From positions 1 through 39,532 of the forward strand of contig JAILBG010000058.1 of the NCBI GenBank assembly GCA_024681215.1: a stretch of DNA of 39,532 nucleotides. Direction: 5' to 3'. The stretch's first letter is position 1, and every line of letters starts with the position of its first letter. The position numbers and the translations under genes were made by a program. Origin of the DNA: RUG563 sp024681215. GTDB taxonomy: Bacteria; Bacillota; Clostridia; Christensenellales; Aristaeellaceae. This document shows, piece by piece, positions 13,516 through 21,182 of this stretch. The notes beneath the pieces are model-generated. The model did no database searches. It saw only the letters and a program-made list of their open reading frames with translations, and was not told the origin of the DNA.

Positions 13516-14097
13516 ATGAAAACAACTAAGAAAATCATCGTTATTATCTCCGCGTTGGTTGTATGCCTTTTGTTTACCGGCTGCGAAGGAACGAAAAGCG
13601 CTGTAACCGGAACAACTCGCGACAAACAAACGCAAAAGAATGTCGCGAATATTCTGGCAAATAATCAGCCAACACCGACCGATATCGACTATTCGCTGGA
13701 GCGCTACAACTTGATTCGCCGAACATATTGGGTCAACGGTCATCGGGAAAAGGCAAACGCGCTTGTATGTGCGATTGAAAAGCCTTTGGGATATATTGTT
13801 CTGTTTTCCGGAAACGCCGTTGTGGGCCGATTTGTAGTGGACGGAAAGGTGTCCAGTTTGAACAGCTACCTAACGCCCGACAGTGATTATTACGAGATCG
13901 TATACGGTGGTACAGGGACTTACTATAATAATTGGCTGGCCGATGTAGACGGATGTTATGGAGAGAATGATAACGGCATTTTCTTCTTTACTCCCGATGG
14001 AAAATACGTGGAATGGACGGGCGAGTACCTGTACAGCGATATTCCTTTTGAGATTGAAAATCCGACCGTAAAATATCAGGAGGCAGCGCATGAGTAA
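13516..14097 (+). CDS. Secreted lipoprotein (moron)
   Basis: 193 residues. The N-terminus MKTTKKIIVIISALVVCLLF followed by the lipobox FTGC (Cys23) is a clear lipoprotein signal, so the mature protein would be anchored outside the membrane. The mature part is a beta-rich domain with many Tyr and Gly; no known enzyme motif is seen. It is AT-rich compared with its neighbours and overlaps the next gene (14090). Prophage lipoproteins of this kind can block superinfection, but that role is only an inference here. The GGAGGAAGGAAG upstream is a strong ribosome binding site. Confidence 0.8.
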   Translation: MKTTKKIIVIISALVVCLLFTGCEGTKSAVTGTTRDKQTQKNVANILANNQPTPTDIDYSLERYNLIRRTYWVNGHREKANALVCAIEKPLGYIVLFSGNAVVGRFVVDGKVSSLNSYLTPDSDYYEIVYGGTGTYYNNWLADVDGCYGENDNGIFFFTPDGKYVEWTGEYLYSDIPFEIENPTVKYQEAAHE

Positions 14098-14479
14098 CGT
14101 ATCAAAGATTATCGTAACGACTCTATGTATCCTGTTTATCGTGGCCGTCCTGTTCTTCGCCGCCACGCCTACTGGAAGAGAAACGTGGAACAGATGGTTT
14201 TTCGCGGTGCAGAAGGCTGATGATGCCACTGCATACAGCACAAGAAAATCCGTGGAAGACACATGCAGGGCCATGATCGCAAGTTATACCAGCGACAAAC
14301 TCACATATGATCAATACAAAGATAGCGATAAAGATGAGAAAATTGGCTGGGCAGAACAGGCGAAAATGAGGGCCAACAAAACCGCCGTATCCTATAACGA
14401 ATATATTCTAAAAAATTCGTTTGTATGGAGCGGAAATGTTCCGGCTGATATTCATACGCAACTGGCTTTTCTGCAATAA
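14090..14479 (+). CDS. Membrane-anchored protein (moron partner)
   Basis: 129 residues with one N-terminal membrane segment (VSKIIVTTLCILFIVAVLFF), then an extracellular helical domain (ATAYSTRKSVEDTCRAMIAS, KMRANKTAVSYNEYILKNSF). It overlaps the lipoprotein gene by 8 bp, so the two are translated together and probably work together at the cell surface. AT-rich like its partner. A surface-exclusion role is possible; function unknown. Confidence 0.75.
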   Translation: MSNVSKIIVTTLCILFIVAVLFFAATPTGRETWNRWFFAVQKADDATAYSTRKSVEDTCRAMIASYTSDKLTYDQYKDSDKDEKIGWAEQAKMRANKTAVSYNEYILKNSFVWSGNVPADIHTQLAFLQ

Positions 14480-14492
14480 GAAGGATGCGCGC

Positions 14493-14828
14493 ATGAACAC
14501 CACAGAGCTCATTAAAGGCCTGCGGGACCTGGCCGCCTTCGGCATCGTGAACCACAAGCGGGACAACGCGCTACTGGAAGAAGCGGCCGACCGGCTGGAA
14601 GAAATGGACGAAAGGATCGCGATCATCGGGGAGCCCGGGGCCGTGCTGATCAGCAGGAAGCTGACCGCCCAGGAGCGGGAAGCGGTCTGGGAGGCGTTCA
14701 GGTCCAATTCGCCCATCTATGCCAGCATCGAGCGCATGGGCGACCAATTCAGTATCCAGAGTCTGGGGCCGCTGCGCGTCACGGAGGACGAGGAGAAGCG
14801 GTTCTGCGGGCTGATCGAGGAGGAATAA
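14493..14828 (+). CDS. Unknown phage protein
   Basis: 111 residues from ATG 14493, with AAGAAGGA eight bases upstream. MNTTELIKGLRDLAAFGIVN, then LLEEAADRLEEMDERIAIIG gives a helical N-terminus with a short coiled coil; the rest is mixed. Its start resembles the stub at 13395. GC content returns to the phage norm at this gene. Four bases separate it from the next gene. Confidence 0.65.
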   Translation: MNTTELIKGLRDLAAFGIVNHKRDNALLEEAADRLEEMDERIAIIGEPGAVLISRKLTAQEREAVWEAFRSNSPIYASIERMGDQFSIQSLGPLRVTEDEEKRFCGLIEEE

Positions 14829-14831
14829 GCC

Positions 14832-15158
14832 ATGGCGAAAATCAGGGACCGGCTGATCCGCGCCCTGGGCGGGCACACGGAGGCGGAATGGCAGCGGGAC
14901 ATCACCAGCATGCGGGGCAGCAGGACGTCGCTGTACCTGGGCGTGATCCGGCGGCTGCCGGTGAAGGCGGAGGCTACACAGACCCTGCGGCAGTCCCTGG
15001 ACGCGAACGACCGCCTGGTGCGGGAAAACATGGCGTACCGCCTGGCGGGCATTTTGTTTGAGCGCGGGCTGATCCGGTTTGAGATCATCAAAAAGGAAGG
15101 GCAGTTGCCGGAGCTGACCGCCCGGGTGCTGGTGTATCCGCCGGAGGAGGAAACATGA
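14832..15158 (+). CDS. Unknown phage protein
   Basis: 108 residues. MAKIRDRLIRALGGHTEAEW, then helical segments and a C-terminal beta part (LIRFEIIKKEGQ, LTARVLVYPPEE). No family is recognised. It overlaps the zinc-ribbon gene by four bases. Position suggests a small early-middle phage protein. Confidence 0.65.
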   Translation: MAKIRDRLIRALGGHTEAEWQRDITSMRGSRTSLYLGVIRRLPVKAEATQTLRQSLDANDRLVRENMAYRLAGILFERGLIRFEIIKKEGQLPELTARVLVYPPEEET

Positions 15159-15346
15159 AAATCAAGGGAAGAAGATGCGACATATGCGGTCGTGAGATGG
15201 GCGGACGATGCTATCAATATTGGATCAGAAGGCCGAAGATCCTGCGCGGGTATCCAAACATAAACATGGAAAACCTCGACATCTGCGATTCATGTTTTTC
15301 TGAACTGAAACGGCTGATCTGTGAGCAACAAGAGGGGAAAGCATGA
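15155..15346 (+). CDS. Zinc-ribbon protein
   Basis: 63 residues with CDICGRE near the start (Cys8, Cys11) and CDSC at 48-51, the spacing of a zinc ribbon. Tyr and Arg residues between them suggest nucleic-acid binding. It is in an overlapping run of small genes. Function unknown. Confidence 0.75.
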   Translation: MKIKGRRCDICGREMGGRCYQYWIRRPKILRGYPNINMENLDICDSCFSELKRLICEQQEGKA

Positions 15347-15549
15347 AGAACGCGCCGTGCAAGGGATGCGAGGACAGGCGCCTGGGCTGTCATGGGAAGT
15401 GTGAAAAGTACAGGGCATGGCGCGCCGGGATGGATCAGGCAGCCAGGCGCAGGCAGCTGGAGCACGCGGCGGACGACGCCAACATTCAGGGCGTGATGCG
15501 GTCGAAAAAGTACCACTGGAACATGAAGGGGCGAAAGCGGGATCAATGA
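15343..15549 (+). CDS. Small Cys-rich phage protein
   Basis: 68 residues. Cys at positions 6, 9, 16 and 20 (CKGCEDRRLGCHGKCEKY) form a compact metal-binding-like cluster, followed by a charged helix and a basic tail ending GRKRDQ. Proteins of this kind sit before the late genes in clostridial phages. It overlaps the zinc-ribbon gene by four bases. Confidence 0.75.
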   Translation: MKNAPCKGCEDRRLGCHGKCEKYRAWRAGMDQAARRRQLEHAADDANIQGVMRSKKYHWNMKGRKRDQ

Positions 15550-15571
15550 AATTTCCATCAGGTGGAAATTT
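15549..15571. repeat. Palindromic repeat, copy 2
   Basis: Perfect 9-base arms AAATTTCCA and TGGAAATTT around TCAGG. It is identical to copy 3 at 15631-15653, with the starts 82 bp apart. It lies just upstream of the second recombinase gene. Confidence 0.85.
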
Positions 15572-15630
15572 GGTTTTCCGCTCCGGCGGGGGCGAAAGGC
15601 CGCGGGGCGAGATGATGTGTCGTTCGGGGC

Positions 15631-15653
15631 AAATTTCCATCAGGTGGAAATTT
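15631..15653. repeat. Palindromic repeat, copy 3
   Basis: Identical 23 bp to 15549-15571. The position, 86 bp before the GTG of the second recombinase, makes it a candidate operator or recombination site. As RNA it would form a stable hairpin. Confidence 0.85.
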
Positions 15654-15738
15654 CACTTCCATTAAATACACGCGCGCGGGAAAGCGCGCCGCGAATGTTC
15701 CAGAATATTAGTAAAGGAACGAAAAGGAGGGGAAGCGC

Positions 15739-16350
15739 GTGAGCACACAGCTGCAGCCGATCAGAGACCTGGCGACGGTGCACGATATCACCGTAACCCT
15801 GAGCAAGATGGAGACCCCGCGCGGCCGGCGCATGTTCCTTGAATGGATCGTGGGCATCAACCTGGGGCTGCGGGTCAGCGACCTGGTGGATCTGAAGGTG
15901 GGGGACATGCGGGCCAGGGAGTTTACCTACCTGCCCAAGAAGCAGGCCCACAAGCGCGGGGCCAAGAAGATCACCATCCCGATCCCGCCGCTGGTGCGCC
16001 GGGCGGTGGCCGCACGGTGCGAGGGAATGGCGGACGGGGACTGGCTGTTTCCCAGCAGGAAGCGCACGCCCGGCGGGAATGCAAGCCACATCACCCGCCA
16101 GGCTGCCAGGCGGGACATGGTGGAGATCGGGAGGATCTGCCATTTGGATCAGCGCATCGGCTGCCACACCATGCGGAAAACGTTCGGCTATCATTACTAC
16201 CAGCGCACCCACGATATCGCCATCCTGCAGGAATGGTTCTACCACAGCAGCCCGGCCACCACGCTGATCTACATCGGCGTGACCCTGGACAATTTCCGGA
16301 AGATGATCGACAAATCCCCGTTTGACGATATGGACGGGGTCCGGCTGTAA
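15739..16350 (+). CDS. Second tyrosine recombinase, catalytic domain only
   Basis: 203 residues from GTG 15739, with AAGGAGG eight bases upstream. Catalytic residues are all present: Arg45 (GLRVSDLV), His143 and Arg146 (HTMRK), His169 (YHSSPATT) and nucleophile Tyr178 (LIYIG). It lacks the N-terminal arm- and core-binding domains of typical integrases, though the first 25 residues may form a short helix. It sits at the early-late boundary, far from the att site, so it is not the integrase. Such short recombinases sit just before the packaging genes in some Firmicutes phages, and their role is not settled. Confidence 0.88.
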   Translation: MSTQLQPIRDLATVHDITVTLSKMETPRGRRMFLEWIVGINLGLRVSDLVDLKVGDMRAREFTYLPKKQAHKRGAKKITIPIPPLVRRAVAARCEGMADGDWLFPSRKRTPGGNASHITRQAARRDMVEIGRICHLDQRIGCHTMRKTFGYHYYQRTHDIAILQEWFYHSSPATTLIYIGVTLDNFRKMIDKSPFDDMDGVRL

Positions 16351-16378
16351 AGAGAAGTTTAGTAAATCTGACCGGCTA

Positions 16379-16407
16379 TTGACAACCGAATCCGGCTTTG
16401 CTAAGAT
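16379..16407 (+). promoter_or_regulatory. Candidate late promoter
   Basis: TTGACA (16379-16384), a 17-bp spacer, then TAAGAT (16402-16407): the best rightward promoter between the early and late genes. A terminator follows only 23 bp downstream, so the promoter would give a leader of about 50 nt unless termination is overcome. Confidence 0.8.
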
Positions 16408-16429
16408 ATCCTCAACAAAGTATGCAGCG

Positions 16430-16464
16430 AGGACGCAAGGCACAAGCCGGCGTCCTTCTTTTTT
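16430..16464 (+). terminator. Terminator immediately after the late promoter
   Basis: Arms AGGACGC (16430-16436) and GCGTCCT (16450-16456) are followed by TCTTTTTT. Its place between the promoter and the late operon suggests antitermination or attenuation control. It could also simply end the recombinase transcript. Confidence 0.8.
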
Positions 16465-16556
16465 GCACATATCGGCGTGCCGGATCCTTTTCCTTTTTTC
16501 CGTCCGGCGGGCGTGCATGGCGGCGTGGGGAGGCCGCAGGAGGTGGGCGGTGCACG

Positions 16557-16829
16557 ATGCCACATGACCCTTATTACACCAGCAAAAAGCATCTGGCCTG
16601 GCGCGATGCGGTGATCCGCCGCGCCGGCGGACGGTGCGAAGAATGCCGCAGGTACGGGCGGATGGACAAGGACGGACTGCCGCCGGCAGCCACGACGGCG
16701 CACCATATCAAGCCGCGGGAGCAGTATCCGGAATTGCAGTACAAGGTGGAAAACGGCAGGGCGCTGTGCGCCAGGTGCCACAACGCGGCGCACCCGGAAA
16801 AGGGGAAGAAAGGGAAATACTGGTATTGA
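16557..16829 (+). CDS. HNH endonuclease
   Basis: 90 residues from ATG 16557. The AGGAGGTG ribosome binding site is a rather long 12 bases away. Two zinc-binding pairs (CEEC at 27-30, CARCH at 71-75) frame the HNH motif: HHIKPREQYP with His49/His50, Asn66 and His75. In HK97-type phages an HNH protein encoded next to TerS/TerL assists the packaging cut at cos. The conserved order HNH-TerS-TerL-portal-protease-capsid supports this role. Confidence 0.92.
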   Translation: MPHDPYYTSKKHLAWRDAVIRRAGGRCEECRRYGRMDKDGLPPAATTAHHIKPREQYPELQYKVENGRALCARCHNAAHPEKGKKGKYWY

Positions 16830-17095
16830 CCGGGCGCCATATGCACCGGGGAGGCATAAACGCCGCGAAGGCGCGAGGCGAAAAACGGCTGCGGAAGAGG
16901 CCCGCGCGCGCCCGGACAGAGGAAGGGTTCATATCCCCCCCGGTCGATGATCTTCATCGCGGGGGGTTCCGTGCCGGGAGGGGGAGACAATTCCCTCCCC
17001 GGGAAGAAAATTGAACCAAAAATCCACCCCAACACCCTATCCCATCCCCATCCCCGCCGGCGGCCGGCCGCATCGGAAGGAAAGGAGGCGCTCGC
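16830..17095 (+). other. Non-coding leader with strong hairpins before TerS
   Basis: No gene is supported. One hairpin pairs CCCCCC (16935-16940) with GGGGGG (16961-16966) and, inside it, CGATGA (16945-16950) with TCATCG (16954-16959). A second imperfect inverted repeat lies at about 16975-17003. In HNH/HK97 phages the packaging site is near here, so this is a candidate cos region. Confidence 0.45.
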
Positions 17096-17476
17096 ATGAC
17101 GGAAAAGGCATACCGCGACGCGATCGAGAAGGCGACCAAATCCCTGGGCGTCTACCGCATAGAATTCACCCGGACGCGGGTTCGCCTGGCGAAGATCTAC
17201 TGCCGGATCGAGCGATTGCAGAAGGCGCTTGAGGCCGGGAAATTTGACGTGATCATCTACGACGATGACAAGCCGAAGCTGGATCCGCGCATGGCCGAGC
17301 TGGACCGGCTCAACGACCAGGCGCTCACCTACGAAAAATCCCTGGGCCTCACCGCGGACGGCTGCAAAAAACTGCGCGACGACATGTTTGCTAAGGAACG
17401 CAAGCCGGACGATCCCCTGTCCGCCGCCCTGGCCGACCTGTCCGGCGGCAGGCTGAAGGCGCTGAAGACCGGATGA
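17096..17476 (+). CDS. Terminase small subunit (P27-like)
   Basis: 126 residues, with AAAGGAGG upstream of ATG 17096. Helical throughout: MTEKAYRDAIEKATKSLGVY, then RVRLAKIYCRIERLQKALEA and a C-terminal segment ending GGRLKALKTG. Size, helix pattern and place between HNH and TerL fit a P27-type terminase small subunit, which recognises the packaging site. It overlaps TerL by four bases. Confidence 0.85.
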   Translation: MTEKAYRDAIEKATKSLGVYRIEFTRTRVRLAKIYCRIERLQKALEAGKFDVIIYDDDKPKLDPRMAELDRLNDQALTYEKSLGLTADGCKKLRDDMFAKERKPDDPLSAALADLSGGRLKALKTG

Positions 17477-19386
17477 CCGACGCGCCGAATCCCGTCCTGT
17501 CCCCGGCCGGCGTGCCCATGACGGAGGAGGAGCAGCGCTATGTCTGCCATCTCCATCCATTGATCCGGGGCGCCGTGCTGACGCCGGCAGGCGAAACCCT
17601 GGGTGATCACTGGCCCGACGGGCTGTACGCCCGGGAGGTCATGGACTGGGCCGTCAAAACGGCCACGCTGCAGGCGGTGGCCGGCGTGGACCGCATGCTG
17701 GCGGCGATACGTTTCCTAAGGTTCCTGTCGCGCCCGGACCTTGACGTCAGCACCCAGGAAGCCGATTTCGTCATCGGCATCATCGAGCGCACGCTGCGGC
17801 ATTACAAAGGCCAGGCGCTGGACGGCACGCCGCTCAAGGGCACGCCGCTGCTGCTGCAGCCCTGGCAGAAGTTCATCATCTACGCGGAGCTCATCTTTTA
17901 CCGCCGGGGCACCCGGGAGCGGCTCGTCAAAGAGTCGCTTATTTTCATTCCCCGGAAAAACGGCAAAACCACCTTTGACGGCGGCGTGGCCTTCGGCCTG
18001 GCCTTGCTGGACCGGGCCTCCGGAAGCGTAGCGTACGTGGTGGCGGAAACGCTCAAGCAGGCGCTGGAGACCTTCGATTTCTGGGAGTACAACGTCACCC
18101 ACGCCCTGAACCCGTCCAAGCGGGCCGCCCTGAAGGCCGGCTGGGAGATCCGGGACAACAACACGGAGCACGCTATCGTGCATCCGGATCTGGCAGGCGG
18201 CTCCATCAGCCTCAACGCCCTGGCCGGCAAGGAAGACAACCTGGATTCCTTCAACGCCAACATCGCCATCGCCGACGAGATCCACGCCTACCGCGGCCCC
18301 GCCAAGTACAACCGCGTCAAGGAAGCGGGCAAGGCCTACACCAATAAGCTCTGCTCCGCCATCACCACCGCCGGGGACGACGGCAACGGCTTCTGCGCCC
18401 AGCGCGTCGCCTACGGCCGCAAGGTGCTGCGGGGCATCGCCCAGGATGACGGCTATTTCATATTCCTCTGCTCGGCCGACAAGGACGAGGACGGGAACGT
18501 GGATTACTTAAGCCCCATCCAGCATGAGAAGGCGAACCCCTCCTACGGCGTCACCATCCGCCCGTCCGATATGTCGGAGGGCGCGCTCCAGGCCCAGAAC
18601 GATCCGCAGCAGCGCAAGGATTTCCTCACCCGCAGCCTCAACGTGTTCACCAGCTCCATGAAGAGCTATTTCAACGTGGATGTGTTCCGGCGCTCCAACG
18701 CCCGGGCGGAGATCGCCCTGGGCCTCGACGCGGGCTGGCCGCTGGAGAAGAAGATCGCCGCCCTGGCCCGGCTGCCCATCCGCTGGTATGGCGGCGCGGA
18801 CTTATCGAAGATGCACGACCTCACCGCCGCGTGCCTGTACGGCAGCTGCAACGATATCGATATCGTCGTGCCGCACTGCTGGTTCCCCATCGTGGCTGCC
18901 GCCCAGAAGGCGGACGAGGACAAGATCCCGCTCTTCGGCTGGATGGACGACGGCTGGCTCAGCATGTGCAACGCTCCCACCAACGACCACATGGCCGTGG
19001 TGAACTGGTTCAGGCAGATGAAGGCGGCGGGGTTCAAGATCCACCAGGTCGGCCACGACCGGAAGTTCTGCCGGGAATACTTCCTGGGCATGAAAAAGGC
19101 AGGATTCACCACGGTGGACCAGCCCCAGTACCATTACAAGAAATCCGAGGGCTTCCGCCGGATTGAGGTGAAGGCGCTCAACGACAAACTGTACTACCTG
19201 GGCGCGGAGCCCTTCGAATACTGCGTGGAAAACGTGCGCGCCATCGAAAAGACGGACGACATGATCCAGTACGAAAAGATCCTGCCCAATTTGCGCATCG
19301 ACGTGTTCGACGCCGCGGTCTTCGCGGCGGTGCGGATGCTGGAGTGCCTGGAGAAAACCAACCGCGCGGAAGAGTGGCTGGGATGA
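17473..19386 (+). CDS. Terminase large subunit
   Basis: 637 residues, the ATP-driven packaging motor and nuclease. Walker A is PRKNGKTT (160-167), and Walker B with the catalytic Glu is IAIADEIH (264-271). A coupling-type region follows (SAITTAGDD). The C-terminal RNase H-like nuclease starts at GGADLSKMHD (Asp443) and ends with NLRIDVFDAAVFA. The length and the LQPWQKFI segment before Walker A fit the Terminase_1/YmfN family. It starts at ATG 17473 inside the TerS stop. Confidence 0.97.
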   Translation: MTDAPNPVLSPAGVPMTEEEQRYVCHLHPLIRGAVLTPAGETLGDHWPDGLYAREVMDWAVKTATLQAVAGVDRMLAAIRFLRFLSRPDLDVSTQEADFVIGIIERTLRHYKGQALDGTPLKGTPLLLQPWQKFIIYAELIFYRRGTRERLVKESLIFIPRKNGKTTFDGGVAFGLALLDRASGSVAYVVAETLKQALETFDFWEYNVTHALNPSKRAALKAGWEIRDNNTEHAIVHPDLAGGSISLNALAGKEDNLDSFNANIAIADEIHAYRGPAKYNRVKEAGKAYTNKLCSAITTAGDDGNGFCAQRVAYGRKVLRGIAQDDGYFIFLCSADKDEDGNVDYLSPIQHEKANPSYGVTIRPSDMSEGALQAQNDPQQRKDFLTRSLNVFTSSMKSYFNVDVFRRSNARAEIALGLDAGWPLEKKIAALARLPIRWYGGADLSKMHDLTAACLYGSCNDIDIVVPHCWFPIVAAAQKADEDKIPLFGWMDDGWLSMCNAPTNDHMAVVNWFRQMKAAGFKIHQVGHDRKFCREYFLGMKKAGFTTVDQPQYHYKKSEGFRRIEVKALNDKLYYLGAEPFEYCVENVRAIEKTDDMIQYEKILPNLRIDVFDAAVFAAVRMLECLEKTNRAEEWLG

Positions 19387-19408
19387 CGAGTAAAACGAGG
19401 TGATGAAC

Positions 19409-20662
19409 ATGAGCAAACGAAAACACACGCGCTACGGCCGGGACGCGCCCGCCGCGGCCGCGGGGATGAAGCGCAGCTGGGTGGCGCTGTCGGATCCCAA
19501 CGTGTTCAGCGTCCTGCTGGCGGACGGCTACCGCCCGCTGTGCGAGTGCCCGGAGGTGCAGATGTGCATCGGGATCTACGCGGACCTGATCTCCGCCATG
19601 CCCATCCACCTGATGCGGAACACCGAGAAAGGGGACATCCGGGTCCGGGACGAGCTGGCCCGGAAACTGGACATCACCCCGGCCCGGCACCTGACCCGCG
19701 CCACCCTCATGCACGCGGTGGTGTCCGGCATGCTGGAGACCGGCAACCAGGTGACGGTCCCCGTTTATCACGGGGAATACCTGGACCGCCTGATCCCCCT
19801 GCCGCCCCAGGAGGTCGCCTTCCGCGCGGATCCGTCCAACGCGGAGGATTATGTGATCACCTGGCGCGGAAAAGAGTTATTGCCTGACGAAGTGCTGCAT
19901 TTTCCCCTGAATCCGGATCCGAACCGGCCCTGGCAGGGCCGCGGGTTCCTCTTCGCCGCCCGGGACATCGTGCGCTCCCTGCGCCAGGCCAACGCCACGC
20001 GGCAGAAGCTGCAGGAAAGCCCCGCGCCGTCGCTGGTGGTCAAGGTGGACGGCCTCACCGAGGAGTTCGCCAGCGCCAGTGGGCGCCGGCAGCTGCGCGA
20101 GCAGTACCTGGACGCCAACGAGAACGGCGAGCCCTGGTTCATCCCGGCCGAGGCGTTCTCCCTGGAGCAGGTAAAGCCCCTGAGCATCCAGGACCTGGCC
20201 ATCAAGGACAACCTGGAGCTGGACAAGCGCGCCATCGCCGCGCTGTTCGGCGTGCCTGCTTTCCTGGTGGGCATCGGGGAATTCCGGCAGGACGAATACC
20301 AGCACTTCCTCTCCACCCGGGTAATGGCTGTGGCCCGGGTGATCGAGCAGGTCATGACGCGCACGCTCCTGTGGTCGCCGGACCTGTACGTGCGCATGAA
20401 CGCCCGCAGCCTGTTCAATTACTCCCTGCAGGATCTCATCAGCGTCGGCAAGGAAATGGTGGACCGCGCCGCCATGCGCCGCAACGAATGGCGCGACTGG
20501 ATGGGCATGCCCCCGGATCCGGCCATGGATGAAATGTACCTGCTGGAAAACTACCTGCCGGTGAATAAGCTGGCAGACCAGAAAAAGCTGGAAGGAGGTG
20601 ACGACCATGAAAAACCCGCCCCTGCAGACCAGGACGATCACGGCGGTGCCGCTGACCCGTGA
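19409..20662 (+). CDS. Portal protein (HK97 family)
   Basis: 417 residues from ATG 19409, spaced correctly from GAGGTGA; earlier in-frame starts at 19400 and 19403 fall on that signal. Portal features: the N-terminal MCIGIYADLISAMPIHLMRN, the central GRGFLFAARDIVRSLRQANA, and the C-terminal IDD-like FGVPAFLVGIGEFRQDEYQH with the crown helices. It forms the 12-mer ring for DNA entry and head-tail joining. Its C-terminus (EGGDDHEKPAPADQ) overlaps the protease gene by 56 bp. Confidence 0.95.
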   Translation: MSKRKHTRYGRDAPAAAAGMKRSWVALSDPNVFSVLLADGYRPLCECPEVQMCIGIYADLISAMPIHLMRNTEKGDIRVRDELARKLDITPARHLTRATLMHAVVSGMLETGNQVTVPVYHGEYLDRLIPLPPQEVAFRADPSNAEDYVITWRGKELLPDEVLHFPLNPDPNRPWQGRGFLFAARDIVRSLRQANATRQKLQESPAPSLVVKVDGLTEEFASASGRRQLREQYLDANENGEPWFIPAEAFSLEQVKPLSIQDLAIKDNLELDKRAIAALFGVPAFLVGIGEFRQDEYQHFLSTRVMAVARVIEQVMTRTLLWSPDLYVRMNARSLFNYSLQDLISVGKEMVDRAAMRRNEWRDWMGMPPDPAMDEMYLLENYLPVNKLADQKKLEGGDDHEKPAPADQDDHGGAADP

Positions 20663-21182
20663 GGAGAACGGCAAAAAGTATATCGACTGTAAGTTTGCTA
20701 CCTTCGAGGGCGTCTATGAAATGTTCCCGGGCTGCACTGAATCCGTGGACAGGCATGCTTTCGATGATCAGCTGAAGGGCGATGTGCGCTGCCTCATTGA
20801 TCATCTGACCCACCTGGTGCTGGGCCGGACTGTCGCCGGCACCCTTCGCCTCTGGGTGGACGAGCGCGGGCTGTGGGGCACCGTGGAGATCAACGAGGAC
20901 GATCAGGACGCCATGAACCTCTACGCCCGGGTGAAGCGCGGGGACGTGAACCAGTGCTCCTTCGGCTTTGAGATCCTGGAAGAGCGCGAGGAAGCGCAGC
21001 CTGACGGCGCCGTACACTACGTGCTCGTGCGCGTGCGGCTGTACGAGGTCTCCATCGTCACCTTCCCGGCGTACGAAGACACGGCGGCCGCCGCGCGCAA
21101 GCGCGACGTGGCGGCCCTGCGCAAGCGCCAGGCGGAAGCCTGGCAGGCAAAAATGAAAGCGAGGTTGAGGAAACAGTGCTGA
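20607..21182 (+). CDS. Prohead protease (HK97 family)
   Basis: 191 residues from ATG 20607, eight bases after GGAGGTG; the in-frame GTG at 20598 lies on that signal. It is a herpesvirus-assemblin-like serine protease: catalytic His66 in DHLTHLVLGRT, Ser118 in NQCSFGFEI, and the typical VRLYEVSIVTFPAYEDT. It would cut the delta domain of the capsid protein and itself. The last residues overlap the capsid gene by seven bases. Confidence 0.95.
   Translation: MKNPPLQTRTITAVPLTREENGKKYIDCKFATFEGVYEMFPGCTESVDRHAFDDQLKGDVRCLIDHLTHLVLGRTVAGTLRLWVDERGLWGTVEINEDDQDAMNLYARVKRGDVNQCSFGFEILEEREEAQPDGAVHYVLVRVRLYEVSIVTFPAYEDTAAAARKRDVAALRKRQAEAWQAKMKARLRKQC

Noticed and set aside
16634..17014. Rightward frame overlapping the HNH gene in another phase
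   Set aside because: Shadow of the HNH gene extended into the GC-rich leader; composition is Arg/Gly/Pro-rich.
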